Of a stretch of 64,000 nucleotides of DNA, positions 10,401 to 17,289 are shown piece by piece. Source of the stretch: Bifidobacterium sp. (GTDB lineage Bacteria > Actinomycetota > Actinomycetes > Actinomycetales > Bifidobacteriaceae); NCBI GenBank assembly GCA_024104275.1, contig JAGGHK010000006.1:1-64000 (forward strand), read 5' to 3'. The notes beneath the pieces are model-generated. The model searched no databases. It was given only the letters and a program-made list of their open reading frames with translations, and was not told where the DNA came from. The number at the start of each line of letters is the position of its first letter. The first letter of the stretch is position 1. The translations under genes and the position numbers were made by a program.

Positions 10401-11648
10401 AGAATGACGGATAACGTAACCGATTTTTTGCGACGATTCTTTATTATTTTGTCTTGTAGATTTACGTTGCGATAACGCCTTGTTATCTTTTTCGCCATCC
10501 TCATCATCCGCGCGAACGACTTCAAGACCCAGCTCAGGGTCACCATCGACGACGCGAACAGGAATGGCCGAAGCGAAATTGCCATGAAGCGGCACGTAAT
10601 CTAGCGTGACATCGGCATCGACGAACAAATCGAGCAATTCCGCAGTCTCGTCGTCGGAAAGCCGCATTTCCTGGGCTTCCGCCTTGCTCTGGTAAAACTC
10701 ATAGTCGCCGGAAACACTTTTGCGGATTTCGATGGCACGGCCGAGAATCGCCAGAATCGAACGCGACCGTTCGTCGAACGAATCACGGGAATGCACGAAT
10801 GCCAGCTTTTTGCCGTAGGTGACGAATTCGCGGCGCTGCACCGCCTCGACCAACGCGTGCACGTCCTTGACCACGTAGGAAATTCCCTTCGACGGCACCG
10901 CAATATGCAGACGCAAATACCAGTCGCGAGCGGAATTCTCCAACATCGGACGCAGCACGACCGAGCCGATGGGCATGTGCCGACTCAGCGCCACACCGCT
11001 GCCGATGTCGCCGGAAGCGCGGCTGCTGACCTCTTTGAGCAAATCGAGCTGACGGTTCTTGGCCTGCTCCTCAAGCGCCGAATCCTCTTGTTGCATGAAC
11101 GAGCGCAACACCCGCGACGTGCGGCGGACTACCTTGCGCTGGCGAGCGCCGAGCCCCGCACCGCCCCGCGAGCCGGAGGCAGCGACACCGTTGCCCAGTT
11201 CCTCGAACTTCTGCGGCGTGTCGTTGTATTGCATAATCAGCGCAATGACATGCTTGCAGATCGCACCAAAACGTCCGAACGCCGGGCAGGTGCAGTCCGA
11301 ATCGATGATCTCACCATGGTTCTCGTCGATGCGGGCGCTCACGGCGTAATCGTCCGCGAATTCGTCGGCCGGCTCTACCGATGCGGCCAGCAACGTGCCG
11401 TCCTCACCGGGAGTACAGGTCAGAGAGTGCATGCGTCCGCTGGAAATGACCTCGTAGGCGCGGTAAAAGGCCTTGCCACCTCGCTGCCTCAGCACCTTTT
11501 CGGGGACGGCCGGCTCGGCAGCACCAAACGTCACGCCGCCATCAGGGTCGACAATCCCACCGAACGTATCGTTGTCGGAACCTGATCCAAGCCCGAATCC
11601 GCCCGAGCTCCCGGTTCTCGACCCGTACACCGACGCATGCCAATCCAA
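7428..11648 (-). CDS. SWIM zinc-finger SNF2-family ATPase/helicase
   Basis: This 1406-residue protein is a putative Swi2/Snf2-type DNA translocase. An N-terminal SWIM zinc finger is visible (CTCPAFG then CKHV, about 128-143). A long middle region includes an Asn/Ser/Gly/Asp-rich low-complexity stretch (about 500-570). The motor follows: LADEMGLGKT (Walker A), LDEAQYIKNH (motif II, DEAQ), LTGTPIENRLSELWS (motif III), and in the second lobe ATDRAHRIGQ (motif VI). Large SWIM-SNF2 proteins are widespread in Actinobacteria; their role, probably in transcription recycling or repair, is poorly known. Start is TTG with AAGGGG upstream. The 3' end is convergent with the HTH gene. Confidence 0.93.
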   Translation of the reverse strand: MDWHASVYGSRTGSSGGFGLGSGSDNDTFGGIVDPDGGVTFGAAEPAVPEKVLRQRGGKAFYRAYEVISSGRMHSLTCTPGEDGTLLAASVEPADEFADDYAVSARIDENHGEIIDSDCTCPAFGRFGAICKHVIALIMQYNDTPQKFEELGNGVAASGSRGGAGLGARQRKVVRRTSRVLRSFMQQEDSALEEQAKNRQLDLLKEVSSRASGDIGSGVALSRHMPIGSVVLRPMLENSARDWYLRLHIAVPSKGISYVVKDVHALVEAVQRREFVTYGKKLAFVHSRDSFDERSRSILAILGRAIEIRKSVSGDYEFYQSKAEAQEMRLSDDETAELLDLFVDADVTLDYVPLHGNFASAIPVRVVDGDPELGLEVVRADDEDGEKDNKALSQRKSTRQNNKESSQKIGYVIRHSLNIQKFIIGRGSSFVVVESPDTSRAFGLDTPEIHRCSSAMTTNRNLLGVLCASDERGDLYLSSDDIEEFSRTVLPALDPVPADGEDDGIGDSGNSEDAGNAGNDSDNNESGNNSVSTETDPDNLSQNDNGKTASDGSSQNGTGQTSGTKSAVTGDLTPATSRGTSHHGIAVKLPPELIKMRRVPCHIETYLDRDKSGITCDVQARYGDERFHVFSGIGPNEPVARDRETERLAVEAVRQYFPMPDGPIARIKEDNDKAIYKLLNEGLPVLRGLGEVFSTPSFDGLTSSPHPVFKIGLSIKSGLVEISPIADEIDPSEVPALLNSYRKRRKFHRLRNGAFVNMADVDTSKLDEVSSDLGLKPVDLDLGAVSVPAYEAYYLDNEAEDEDKSDEFRSYLNDLRVIDPKTYKVPKSLAHVLRPYQIEGFRWLNAVSDKGFGGILADEMGLGKTVQMLSYLVSRRDEQRQIGPNLIVCPASLVYNWAAECAKFAPELNVQVLAGSKAARRAMLKNTKAWYEGGKVNSISETADSKQNKNDGWQSADSPQLSDDEDTAQWVAPDVLITSYDLLRRDIDDYDGLECYCMTLDEAQYIKNHATKSAHAVRTVTACHRFALTGTPIENRLSELWSIFDFLMPGMLGAYKHFRDRFEMPILSGDENAQSKLQAFVGPFILRRLKSQVLKDLPDKIENVITVQLEGEQRRLYAALEQQLRATLNKQRDIEYKTGKIQILAQLTRLRQACCDPRLLFSNVGSNVVKKDAHVWGAPSREVERADDEPIDELSETADASANAIVGDGGLSGSNASDTSKVGTSANKSRKVTSAKLDAIEELVSSCQDAGRKMLIFSQFTSFLDLIAERLRKNGVAYNVITGATPKRKRLELVDRFNADDTPVFLISLKAGNTGLNLTGACVVVHADPWWNAAAQEQATDRAHRIGQTQDVNVYQIVAKDTIEERILKMQQSKSDLAHRFVDNAGTGTSAGISNLTKDDLLQLLG

Positions 11649-12044
11649 ATCGTGTTCCCCTTTTCGCCGCCTGCCACAGCCGATTTAATACCAAATTCTC
11701 GCTGGTTCCGATATCGTCAAATATGATCACCGAATGTCACCCGTCGGATATCAAAGACCGCAAAGTTCTATCTTACCCCTTTTCGAAATCCGGTGAAATG
11801 CTGTTTCTTCCAAAAGGCAGAGCAAAAAATCAAAATGAAAGGGACACGGCGGAGACGGCGTCGAAAAGCAGATAAAACTGCATAAAAGATATACTGGAGA
11901 AATCACAGGAAATGCGAGAAAACACCGAAAAACGCAACCTTTCAGCCTTGGCTGAACGTTCCATGTCCTTTTGCGCAGGTTTGTGGCACACTGTGAACAA
12001 CGCAATGGATAATTGAAATAGCAGGAAACGGATATGGAGGACAC
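11649..12044. other. Divergent intergenic region between the SNF2 gene and msrAB
   Basis: This 396-nt stretch must hold promoters for both genes. On the minus strand a TTGACG lies at 11715-11720 without a convincing -10. On the plus strand TATACT-like and GATAAT-like hexamers occur (around 11890 and 12006), neither with a good -35. No coding region, RNA or strong hairpin was seen. Confidence 0.4.
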
Positions 12045-13118
12045 ATGGCAGGCACAGACGATTTCTCTCGCAAGGCAGACGAGGCTTCGAATACCGAAGC
12101 TTCCGGCACCAACGCAAACGACAATGATGCGGCGGCACGAAACGAAGGTAAGAACATGAACGACAACACATCCAAAGCGGAAACCCAGACCGCTTACTTT
12201 GCGGGTGGATGCTTCTGGGGCGTCGAACGATATTTCCAAGGCGTCGACGGGGTGACCGATACGCAGGTCGGCTATGCGCAATCCCGCAAGGAGAATCCAT
12301 CGTATGAAGAGGTTTGCTCCGGAGATACCGACGCGGCCGAAACCGTGCGCGTCAGCTACGACCCGTCTCGCGTGACCTTGCGGACGTTGACACTGCTGTT
12401 CCTGGACGTCATCGACCCGTTCTCGGTGGACCGGCAGGGCAACGATACCGGGCGGCAGTATCGCAGCGCGATGTTCTGCCTCGATGAGGTGCAGAAAGCC
12501 ATATACGAGAAGGCTTTGCAGGAACTTGCTGCGCGTGAGGGGCACCAACCCGCGGTGATCGTCGAACCGCTGCGCAACTTCTATCCCGCCGAGACCTACC
12601 ATCAGGATTATCTGGACAAGAACCCGGGCGGATACTGCCATATCCCGGTGGCCAAGTTGCTCAATGTCGGCAAGCGTCAGCGCTATATCGAGCGCGTCTG
12701 GAACCTCGACACCGAGCAGTATGCGGTCACCCAGGAGGCCGCCACCGAGCGCCCGTTTGCGAACAAGTACGACCAGAATTTCGAACCGGGCATCTACGTG
12801 GACATCGTAAGCGGCGAACCGCTGTTCCTCTCCACCGACAAGTTCGACGCGGGCTGCGGCTGGCCGGCGTTCTCGAAGCCGATTGACGGTTCTTCCTTGA
12901 CCGAGCACCGCGACACTTCGCTGCCGGGGCGGCCGCGTATCGAAATTCGCACCGCCGACTCGCAGATTCATTTGGGGCATGTCTTTGATGACGGACCGCG
13001 CGACCGCGGAGGGCTGCGCTATTGCATGAACTCGGCCTCACTGCGCTTTGTGCCGCGCGACCAGATGGAGGCGCAGGGGTATGGCAAGTACGTGAAGTTG
13101 CTAGATGAAGCGCAGTGA
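12045..13118 (+). CDS. msrAB: Bifunctional peptide-methionine (S)-S-oxide / (R)-S-oxide reductase (MsrA-MsrB fusion)
   Basis: This 357-residue enzyme repairs both diastereomers of oxidised methionine in proteins. The MsrA domain comes first, with its catalytic Cys56 in AGGCFWG. MsrB follows, with [17 protein letters not shown] and the catalytic Cys327 in RYCMNSASL. The paired CxxC zinc sites of some MsrB proteins are not seen. The ATG at 12045 follows GGAGG. The first 40 residues are a Ser/Asn/Asp/Ala-rich tail with no counterpart in the family, so a start at the ATG near 12156 (MNDNTSK) is possible. No signal peptide, so it is cytoplasmic. A transcription terminator follows at 13283. Confidence 0.95.
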   Translation: MAGTDDFSRKADEASNTEASGTNANDNDAAARNEGKNMNDNTSKAETQTAYFAGGCFWGVERYFQGVDGVTDTQVGYAQSRKENPSYEEVCSGDTDAAETVRVSYDPSRVTLRTLTLLFLDVIDPFSVDRQGNDTGRQYRSAMFCLDEVQKAIYEKALQELAAREGHQPAVIVEPLRNFYPAETYHQDYLDKNPGGYCHIPVAKLLNVGKRQRYIERVWNLDTEQYAVTQEAATERPFANKYDQNFEPGIYVDIVSGEPLFLSTDKFDAGCGWPAFSKPIDGSSLTEHRDTSLPGRPRIEIRTADSQIHLGHVFDDGPRDRGGLRYCMNSASLRFVPRDQMEAQGYGKYVKLLDEAQ

Positions 13119-13256
13119 GATGCGGCTCAATCTAAGTTGAAACAAATTTAGCCGGAATATGAAGTGAACGAAATCGGAATTTGAATCGACAACTTGAACT
13201 TTGCTTGGGAAACCAAACCGGAATCACAATTTGGCCTAAGCCAAAACCAAAAATGA

Positions 13257-13326
13257 CAATGACCAACGTTTTCGGTCATTGCATGGCGGTGTAGATAAGA
13301 AAATAGTTATCCACACCGCTTTTTCT
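13257..13326 (+). terminator. Hairpins after msrAB, the second a rho-independent terminator
   Basis: An 8-bp hairpin (CAATGACC/GGTCATTG) is followed by a longer stem GCGGTGT-A-GATAA / TTATC-C-ACACCGC with one mismatch, and then TTTTT. The rest of the 424-nt gap before the antitoxin gene holds TATACaG/CATACTG/TATACTG repeats at about 13469-13500 that could be promoter or operator elements of the toxin-antitoxin pair. Confidence 0.75.
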
Positions 13327-13542
13327 ATGCCAAATCGGCTTCGTTCCAACGGTTTCGAACATTCGACCACAGTACCCGTTTCAGCTTGCATTGAGGCGTA
13401 TAGCACCAATAGACTTGATAGTTAAGAGAAATCATACGGCTATTGAGAGGTTATTATGTGCACATTGACTATACAGCATACTGCTGCTCGTCCTATACTG
13501 AAGATACCTAAAAATACGGTACGACACTTCGAAGAGGACGAC

Positions 13543-13854
13543 ATGGCGAAATTGACGATGAACATCGATCCGGAACTCAAGACGGACGCGGCGGAGCTTT
13601 TCGAGGACATGGGGCTCAACATGACCACGGCCATCACCATGTTCTTGAAGCAGAGCGTACGCGACGGCATGCTGCCTTTCCAGCCATCCTCCTACCCCAC
13701 CGGGTTCAAAATCGGATATCCGAAAAACGATTACGATGCAGACAAAATGATTGCAGACGCCAAAGCGGCCAGAGCAGCGGTAAAGTTACCTTCCTACGCA
13801 GGAAAGTTAAGCCCAGAAGATATTAAAGAGGAGCTGTCGCATCGTGAAAAATAA
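13543..13854 (+). CDS. RelB/DinJ-family ribbon-helix-helix antitoxin
   Basis: This 103-residue antitoxin has the DinJ hallmark fold: MNIDPELKTDAAELFEDMGLNMTTAITMFLKQSVRDG (residues 5-41), in which the first strand binds DNA and the helices dimerise. The C-terminal part would neutralise the toxin. ATG 13543 is chosen because the homology begins there and GAGG lies 5-8 nt upstream; an in-frame ATG at 13456 would add 29 unrelated residues. It overlaps the downstream PIN-domain gene by 11 nt, so the two are translationally coupled. DinJ proteins normally pair with YafQ/RelE toxins, so the PIN partner is unusual. Confidence 0.88.
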   Translation: MAKLTMNIDPELKTDAAELFEDMGLNMTTAITMFLKQSVRDGMLPFQPSSYPTGFKIGYPKNDYDADKMIADAKAARAAVKLPSYAGKLSPEDIKEELSHREK

Positions 13855-14284
13855 AATTCTCATCGATACCAATTTCATCCTTGACGCTATGCTCCCCGAT
13901 CGCCCAAATTCACAGTCCGCGTTCGTGTTGTATCAAAAAGCTTTGCATCGCGAGTTGACATGCGAAATCGCAGTTTGTGCCGGAAGTCTGAAAGATGCTT
14001 ACTATATCGCGCGTAAAGACATCACAGAACCGGAACGCCGCCAATGGATTCGTGGATTCATTGCCGCATTTACGATACTTCCCATCGATACGAAAACTTG
14101 CAACGAAGCAGTCAATGCGGACGAGCCAGACTTTGAAGACGGGATTATTCGTGCATGCGCCGAGCGTTGGCAGGCCGACTGTCTTGTCTCACGTGATGCG
14201 AAGGCATTCCTTAACTCGTCAGTGCCCAAAATCAGCAGTGACGAATTTGTCAGCAACCTTGAAAGCAACCCGTTGGAAGGATAA
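13844..14284 (+). CDS. PIN-domain toxin (VapC-like ribonuclease)
   Basis: This 146-residue protein is a predicted Mg-dependent RNase toxin. The PIN signature is present: LIDTNFILD (acidic Asp8), a mid-protein acidic site in DEPDFEDGIIRACAERW, and the last acidic strand LVSRDAKAF. It starts at GTG 13844 inside the end of the antitoxin gene, with GAGGAG 11 nt upstream. By established biology VapC-like toxins cleave tRNA or rRNA, but the target here cannot be inferred. An AT-only hairpin (AAAAATAAT/ATTATTTTT, about 14318-14340) lies between it and the convergent UvrA-like gene. Confidence 0.85.
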   Translation: MKNKILIDTNFILDAMLPDRPNSQSAFVLYQKALHRELTCEIAVCAGSLKDAYYIARKDITEPERRQWIRGFIAAFTILPIDTKTCNEAVNADEPDFEDGIIRACAERWQADCLVSRDAKAFLNSSVPKISSDEFVSNLESNPLEG

Positions 14285-14333
14285 CCGGCGTTTGGCTGTG
14301 TCGCTTGGGAGATAGCTAAAAATAATCAGCTCA

Positions 14334-16958
14334 TTATTTTTTCATCTTGCTGCCAGCCAAGTGCCCGGCTAGGTAACGACCGGTGATGCTGGCTGGATTG
14401 GCGGCGATTGCGTCTGGGGTACCGGTGGCAACGATGGTGCCGCCTTCCTCACCGCCACCTGGACCCATGTCGATGACGTAGTCGGCGTTGGCGATCATGT
14501 CGAGGTCATGCTCGATGAAGACCACCGTGGCGCCGCCTTTGATCAGCCGTTGCAGCACGTCAATCAGCGTGCGCACGTCCAGCGGGTGAAGACCAGTGGT
14601 CGGCTCGTCAAGGACGAAGAGCGAAGTGTTCTGCCGTTTGCCGAGTTCGTTGGAAAGCTTAAGACGCTGGGCCTCGCCGCCGGAGAGGTTCGGGGTGTCC
14701 TCCCCCAACGTGAGATAACCGAGGCCAAGATCGTGAAGCGTTTCGAGCGCCTTGTGGATTCGCTTGAGCAAAGCGGGGGTGATCATATCGCCGGAAGCCG
14801 AACCGAAGTCGTCATCGAGCGCAAAGACGTCAAGGGCATCGTCGACTTCCAAATCGAGCACTTCGGGAAGCGTGAGACCTTCCGGATGGGTCGGCGTCGT
14901 AAGCCGAATATCGTTCACCTCAGGGCGATACCGACGGCCTTCGCAGGTCGGGCAGGTGATGGTAACGTCCGGCAAGAACTGGATGTCGAGGCTGATCTGG
15001 CCGGTGCCGTCGCATTGCGGACAGCGCAGGGATCCTGTGTTGTACGAAAATGCGGAAACCTTGAGCCTGCGCTTTTTGGCTGCAGCCGTCGAGGCGAACG
15101 CCTTGCGTAGTATGTCCATGATGCCGGTGTAGGTGGCGACCGTCGAACGCACGTTGATGCCAATGGGCGTGGAATCGACCAGACGCACGCGGGTAATGCC
15201 GGCGGCACCGAGCGAACACACATGGGATGGAAGCAGCGCGTGGTTCTCCTGAGCCTGCAACGCCGGAATCAAGGACTCCAGAACCATCGTGGTCTTGCCG
15301 GAACCGGAAACGCCGGTGACAGCGGTCATCCGTCCACGCGGAATGGAAACATCAAGCGGATGCACAGTATGGATGGCCTCAGTCTGCATCGAAATCCAGC
15401 CAGTCTCGGAAGCTGGTGGCAACGCAAGACGTTTGCGAACGACCACGGGCTGGGAGCCGTCGAGAAAACCGGCGATACGCGATTTCGGGTTACGCAGTAT
15501 TTCCTCTGGTGCACCCTGCGCAAGGATGCGTCCGCCTCGGCTGCCGGCGCCCGGGCCCATCTCGATGAAATAATCGGCGGCGTTGAGCACGTGGACGTCA
15601 TGGTCGACGAACACCACCGAATTGCCGGATGCCAGCAGATCCCGCATGACGCCAATCAGTCCTTCGATATTCGCTGGATGCAAACCGGTGGAAGGCTCGT
15701 CGAGCACATAGAGCACGCCGGTGGTCTCGTTGCGCACCGCACGCGAAAGCTGGGCACGCTGCCGTTCACCGGTGGAAAGCGTGGCGCTGGCGCGGTCGAG
15801 CGTCAAGTAGCCCAAGCCGAGCTGGATAAGCCTGCGACCCATATCCTCCAAGGTATCGACCAAACTATCGGCCATCTGCCGCATATCCTGTGGTAAGGAA
15901 TCCGGAACCGTTTTCGCCCATGAAAGCACCTTGCGCAACGGCCAAGCCGTGACCTCGGCCAAGTTGTAATCGCCGATTTTCGGGGCTCTTGCCGCTTCGT
16001 TCAACCTCGACCCGCCGCAATCCGGGCAGGTCCGTTCGACCAGGAACTTCGAGACCTTGGCCATTCGCTTCTCGTCATTGGCTCGGTCAAGTTCCTTGGT
16101 CACCGTCAGGCGCGCGTTGCGGAACGTGAAATCAAGATGATGCACGCCCTTGACTGAAGTGATGGTGATGGGTTTCTTCTCTTCCGGTCCGTTGAAGACG
16201 ATGTCGCGTTCCTTGTCGGTCAGTTCCTTGAACGGCACATCGGTGCGCACGCCGAATTCGCGCACGATATCGGGCTGGACGTTGAACCCGAACGTACGCC
16301 ACGGAACCACGGCACCCTCGTCGATGGTGAGGTTTTCATCGGGGACCAGCGCGGCGTCGTTGACTTCGTGGATGGTTCCGGTACCCTGGCATTTCGGGCA
16401 GGCACCGGTGGAATTGAACGCCATCTGCTCCGCGCTGGGAGGCTCTACAAGAGCGCCACAAACCGCACAGTGAATGGGAATTTCGGCGGCGACATCGAGC
16501 GTCGGCTGCTGGTAATGCCCGTTCGGGCAACGATGCGACGCCAAGCGCGAGAACATCAGCCGCAGCACGTTCAACGCCTCGGTCGAAGTGCCAAATGTCG
16601 AACGCATTCCTCCGACGCCCGGACGCTGACGCAGCGCCAAAGCCGGCGGAACGAATCGCACCGAATCAACCTGTGGCTTCTCCGCCTGCGTCATGCGGCG
16701 GCGGGTATAGGTCGAAAGCGCGTCCAGATAGCGCCGCGAACCTTCGGCATAGAGCACACCAAGCGCCAGCGACGATTTGCCGGAACCGGAAACCCCTGCG
16801 ATGCCAACGAGTTCGTTCAACGGAATGGAAACGTCGATATCCCGCAGGTTGTGGACGCGAGCGCCGCGCACTTCAATCGCCTGCGGTATCGAGGAACCGG
16901 TTACACCAATCCCGCTACGTTCTTTGGGGTTACTACCGTTGTTCGTCACGCTCACCAT
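14334..16958 (-). CDS. UvrA-like excinuclease ATPase, short form without UvrB-binding domain
   Basis: From ATG 16958 this is an 874-residue tandem ABC ATPase. Both sites are intact: GSGKSSLALGVLYAEGSRRYLDA and LSTGERQRAQLSRA with DEPSTGLH in the first, GSGKTTMVLE and LSGGEAQRLKLS with DEPTTGLH in the second. The UvrA zinc modules are visible (ACPKCQGTG; LRCPQCDGTG with TCPTCEGRRY). Only about 40 residues separate RCPNGHY from the zinc module ACPKC, so the roughly 120-residue UvrB-binding insert of canonical UvrA is missing. Such proteins are UvrA2/drug-resistance-type paralogues. An upstream in-frame ATG at 17084 would add 42 unrelated residues that overlap the repeat region. A true uvrA should lie elsewhere. 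Confidence 0.9.
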   Translation of the reverse strand: MVSVTNNGSNPKERSGIGVTGSSIPQAIEVRGARVHNLRDIDVSIPLNELVGIAGVSGSGKSSLALGVLYAEGSRRYLDALSTYTRRRMTQAEKPQVDSVRFVPPALALRQRPGVGGMRSTFGTSTEALNVLRLMFSRLASHRCPNGHYQQPTLDVAAEIPIHCAVCGALVEPPSAEQMAFNSTGACPKCQGTGTIHEVNDAALVPDENLTIDEGAVVPWRTFGFNVQPDIVREFGVRTDVPFKELTDKERDIVFNGPEEKKPITITSVKGVHHLDFTFRNARLTVTKELDRANDEKRMAKVSKFLVERTCPDCGGSRLNEAARAPKIGDYNLAEVTAWPLRKVLSWAKTVPDSLPQDMRQMADSLVDTLEDMGRRLIQLGLGYLTLDRASATLSTGERQRAQLSRAVRNETTGVLYVLDEPSTGLHPANIEGLIGVMRDLLASGNSVVFVDHDVHVLNAADYFIEMGPGAGSRGGRILAQGAPEEILRNPKSRIAGFLDGSQPVVVRKRLALPPASETGWISMQTEAIHTVHPLDVSIPRGRMTAVTGVSGSGKTTMVLESLIPALQAQENHALLPSHVCSLGAAGITRVRLVDSTPIGINVRSTVATYTGIMDILRKAFASTAAAKKRRLKVSAFSYNTGSLRCPQCDGTGQISLDIQFLPDVTITCPTCEGRRYRPEVNDIRLTTPTHPEGLTLPEVLDLEVDDALDVFALDDDFGSASGDMITPALLKRIHKALETLHDLGLGYLTLGEDTPNLSGGEAQRLKLSNELGKRQNTSLFVLDEPTTGLHPLDVRTLIDVLQRLIKGGATVVFIEHDLDMIANADYVIDMGPGGGEEGGTIVATGTPDAIAANPASITGRYLAGHLAGSKMKK

Positions 16959-17050
16959 ATGTATTCCGTTCTCGCCATCATTCACAATGTCCAACTCTAT
17001 TCGCCACACCCGCCCGGCTTCTTGTGCGGGCATAATCGCAGTTTCTACAT

Positions 17051-17200
17051 CGGAAAAGCGCACTGTATTCAACGAAATGTGCACTTTTCCGACGCCAGCG
17101 TGGCAAAAGTGCGCTTAAGGAGTGCTCGGCTGCATTTTTCTGACGCCAGCGTCTCAGAAGTGCGCTTTATACGACGCAAGATGCACGTTTCTGACGGCCA
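17051..17200. repeat. Cluster of related inverted and direct repeats (38-nt hairpin unit)
   Basis: Two 38-nt units at 17079-17116 and 17130-17167 agree at 32 positions and share the core GACGCCAGCGT. Each folds on itself (GCACTTTT/AAAAGTGC; TTTTCTGA/TCAGAA). A further partner arm, CGGAAAAGCGCAC (17051-17063), pairs with 17079-17091, and a partial copy begins near 17183. They fill most of the gap between the UvrA-like start and the DEAD-box stop. The function is unknown; they resemble REP-type intergenic elements. Confidence 0.7.
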
Positions 17201-17206
17201 ATACAA

Positions 17207-17240
17207 AGGTGCCATGGGAATCCATGACACCTTTGATAAG
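17207..17240 (-). terminator. Hairpin downstream of the DEAD-box helicase gene
   Basis: The stem CAAAGGTG-x-CATGG / CCATG-x-CACCTTTG has a short loop and lies 50 nt past the stop codon. There is no long T run, so termination may be weak or this may be an mRNA end structure. Confidence 0.45.
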
Positions 17241-17289
17241 CCAGGTTGGCAACTAGCAGACAGCCAACGCTAAACCTTCATTTACCGCG

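Noticed and set aside
11751-12980. A 409-codon minus-strand frame opposite msrAB
   Set aside because: msrAB has both catalytic Cys motifs and a GGAGG start site; the opposite frame has no known domain and runs into the AT-rich intergenic region.
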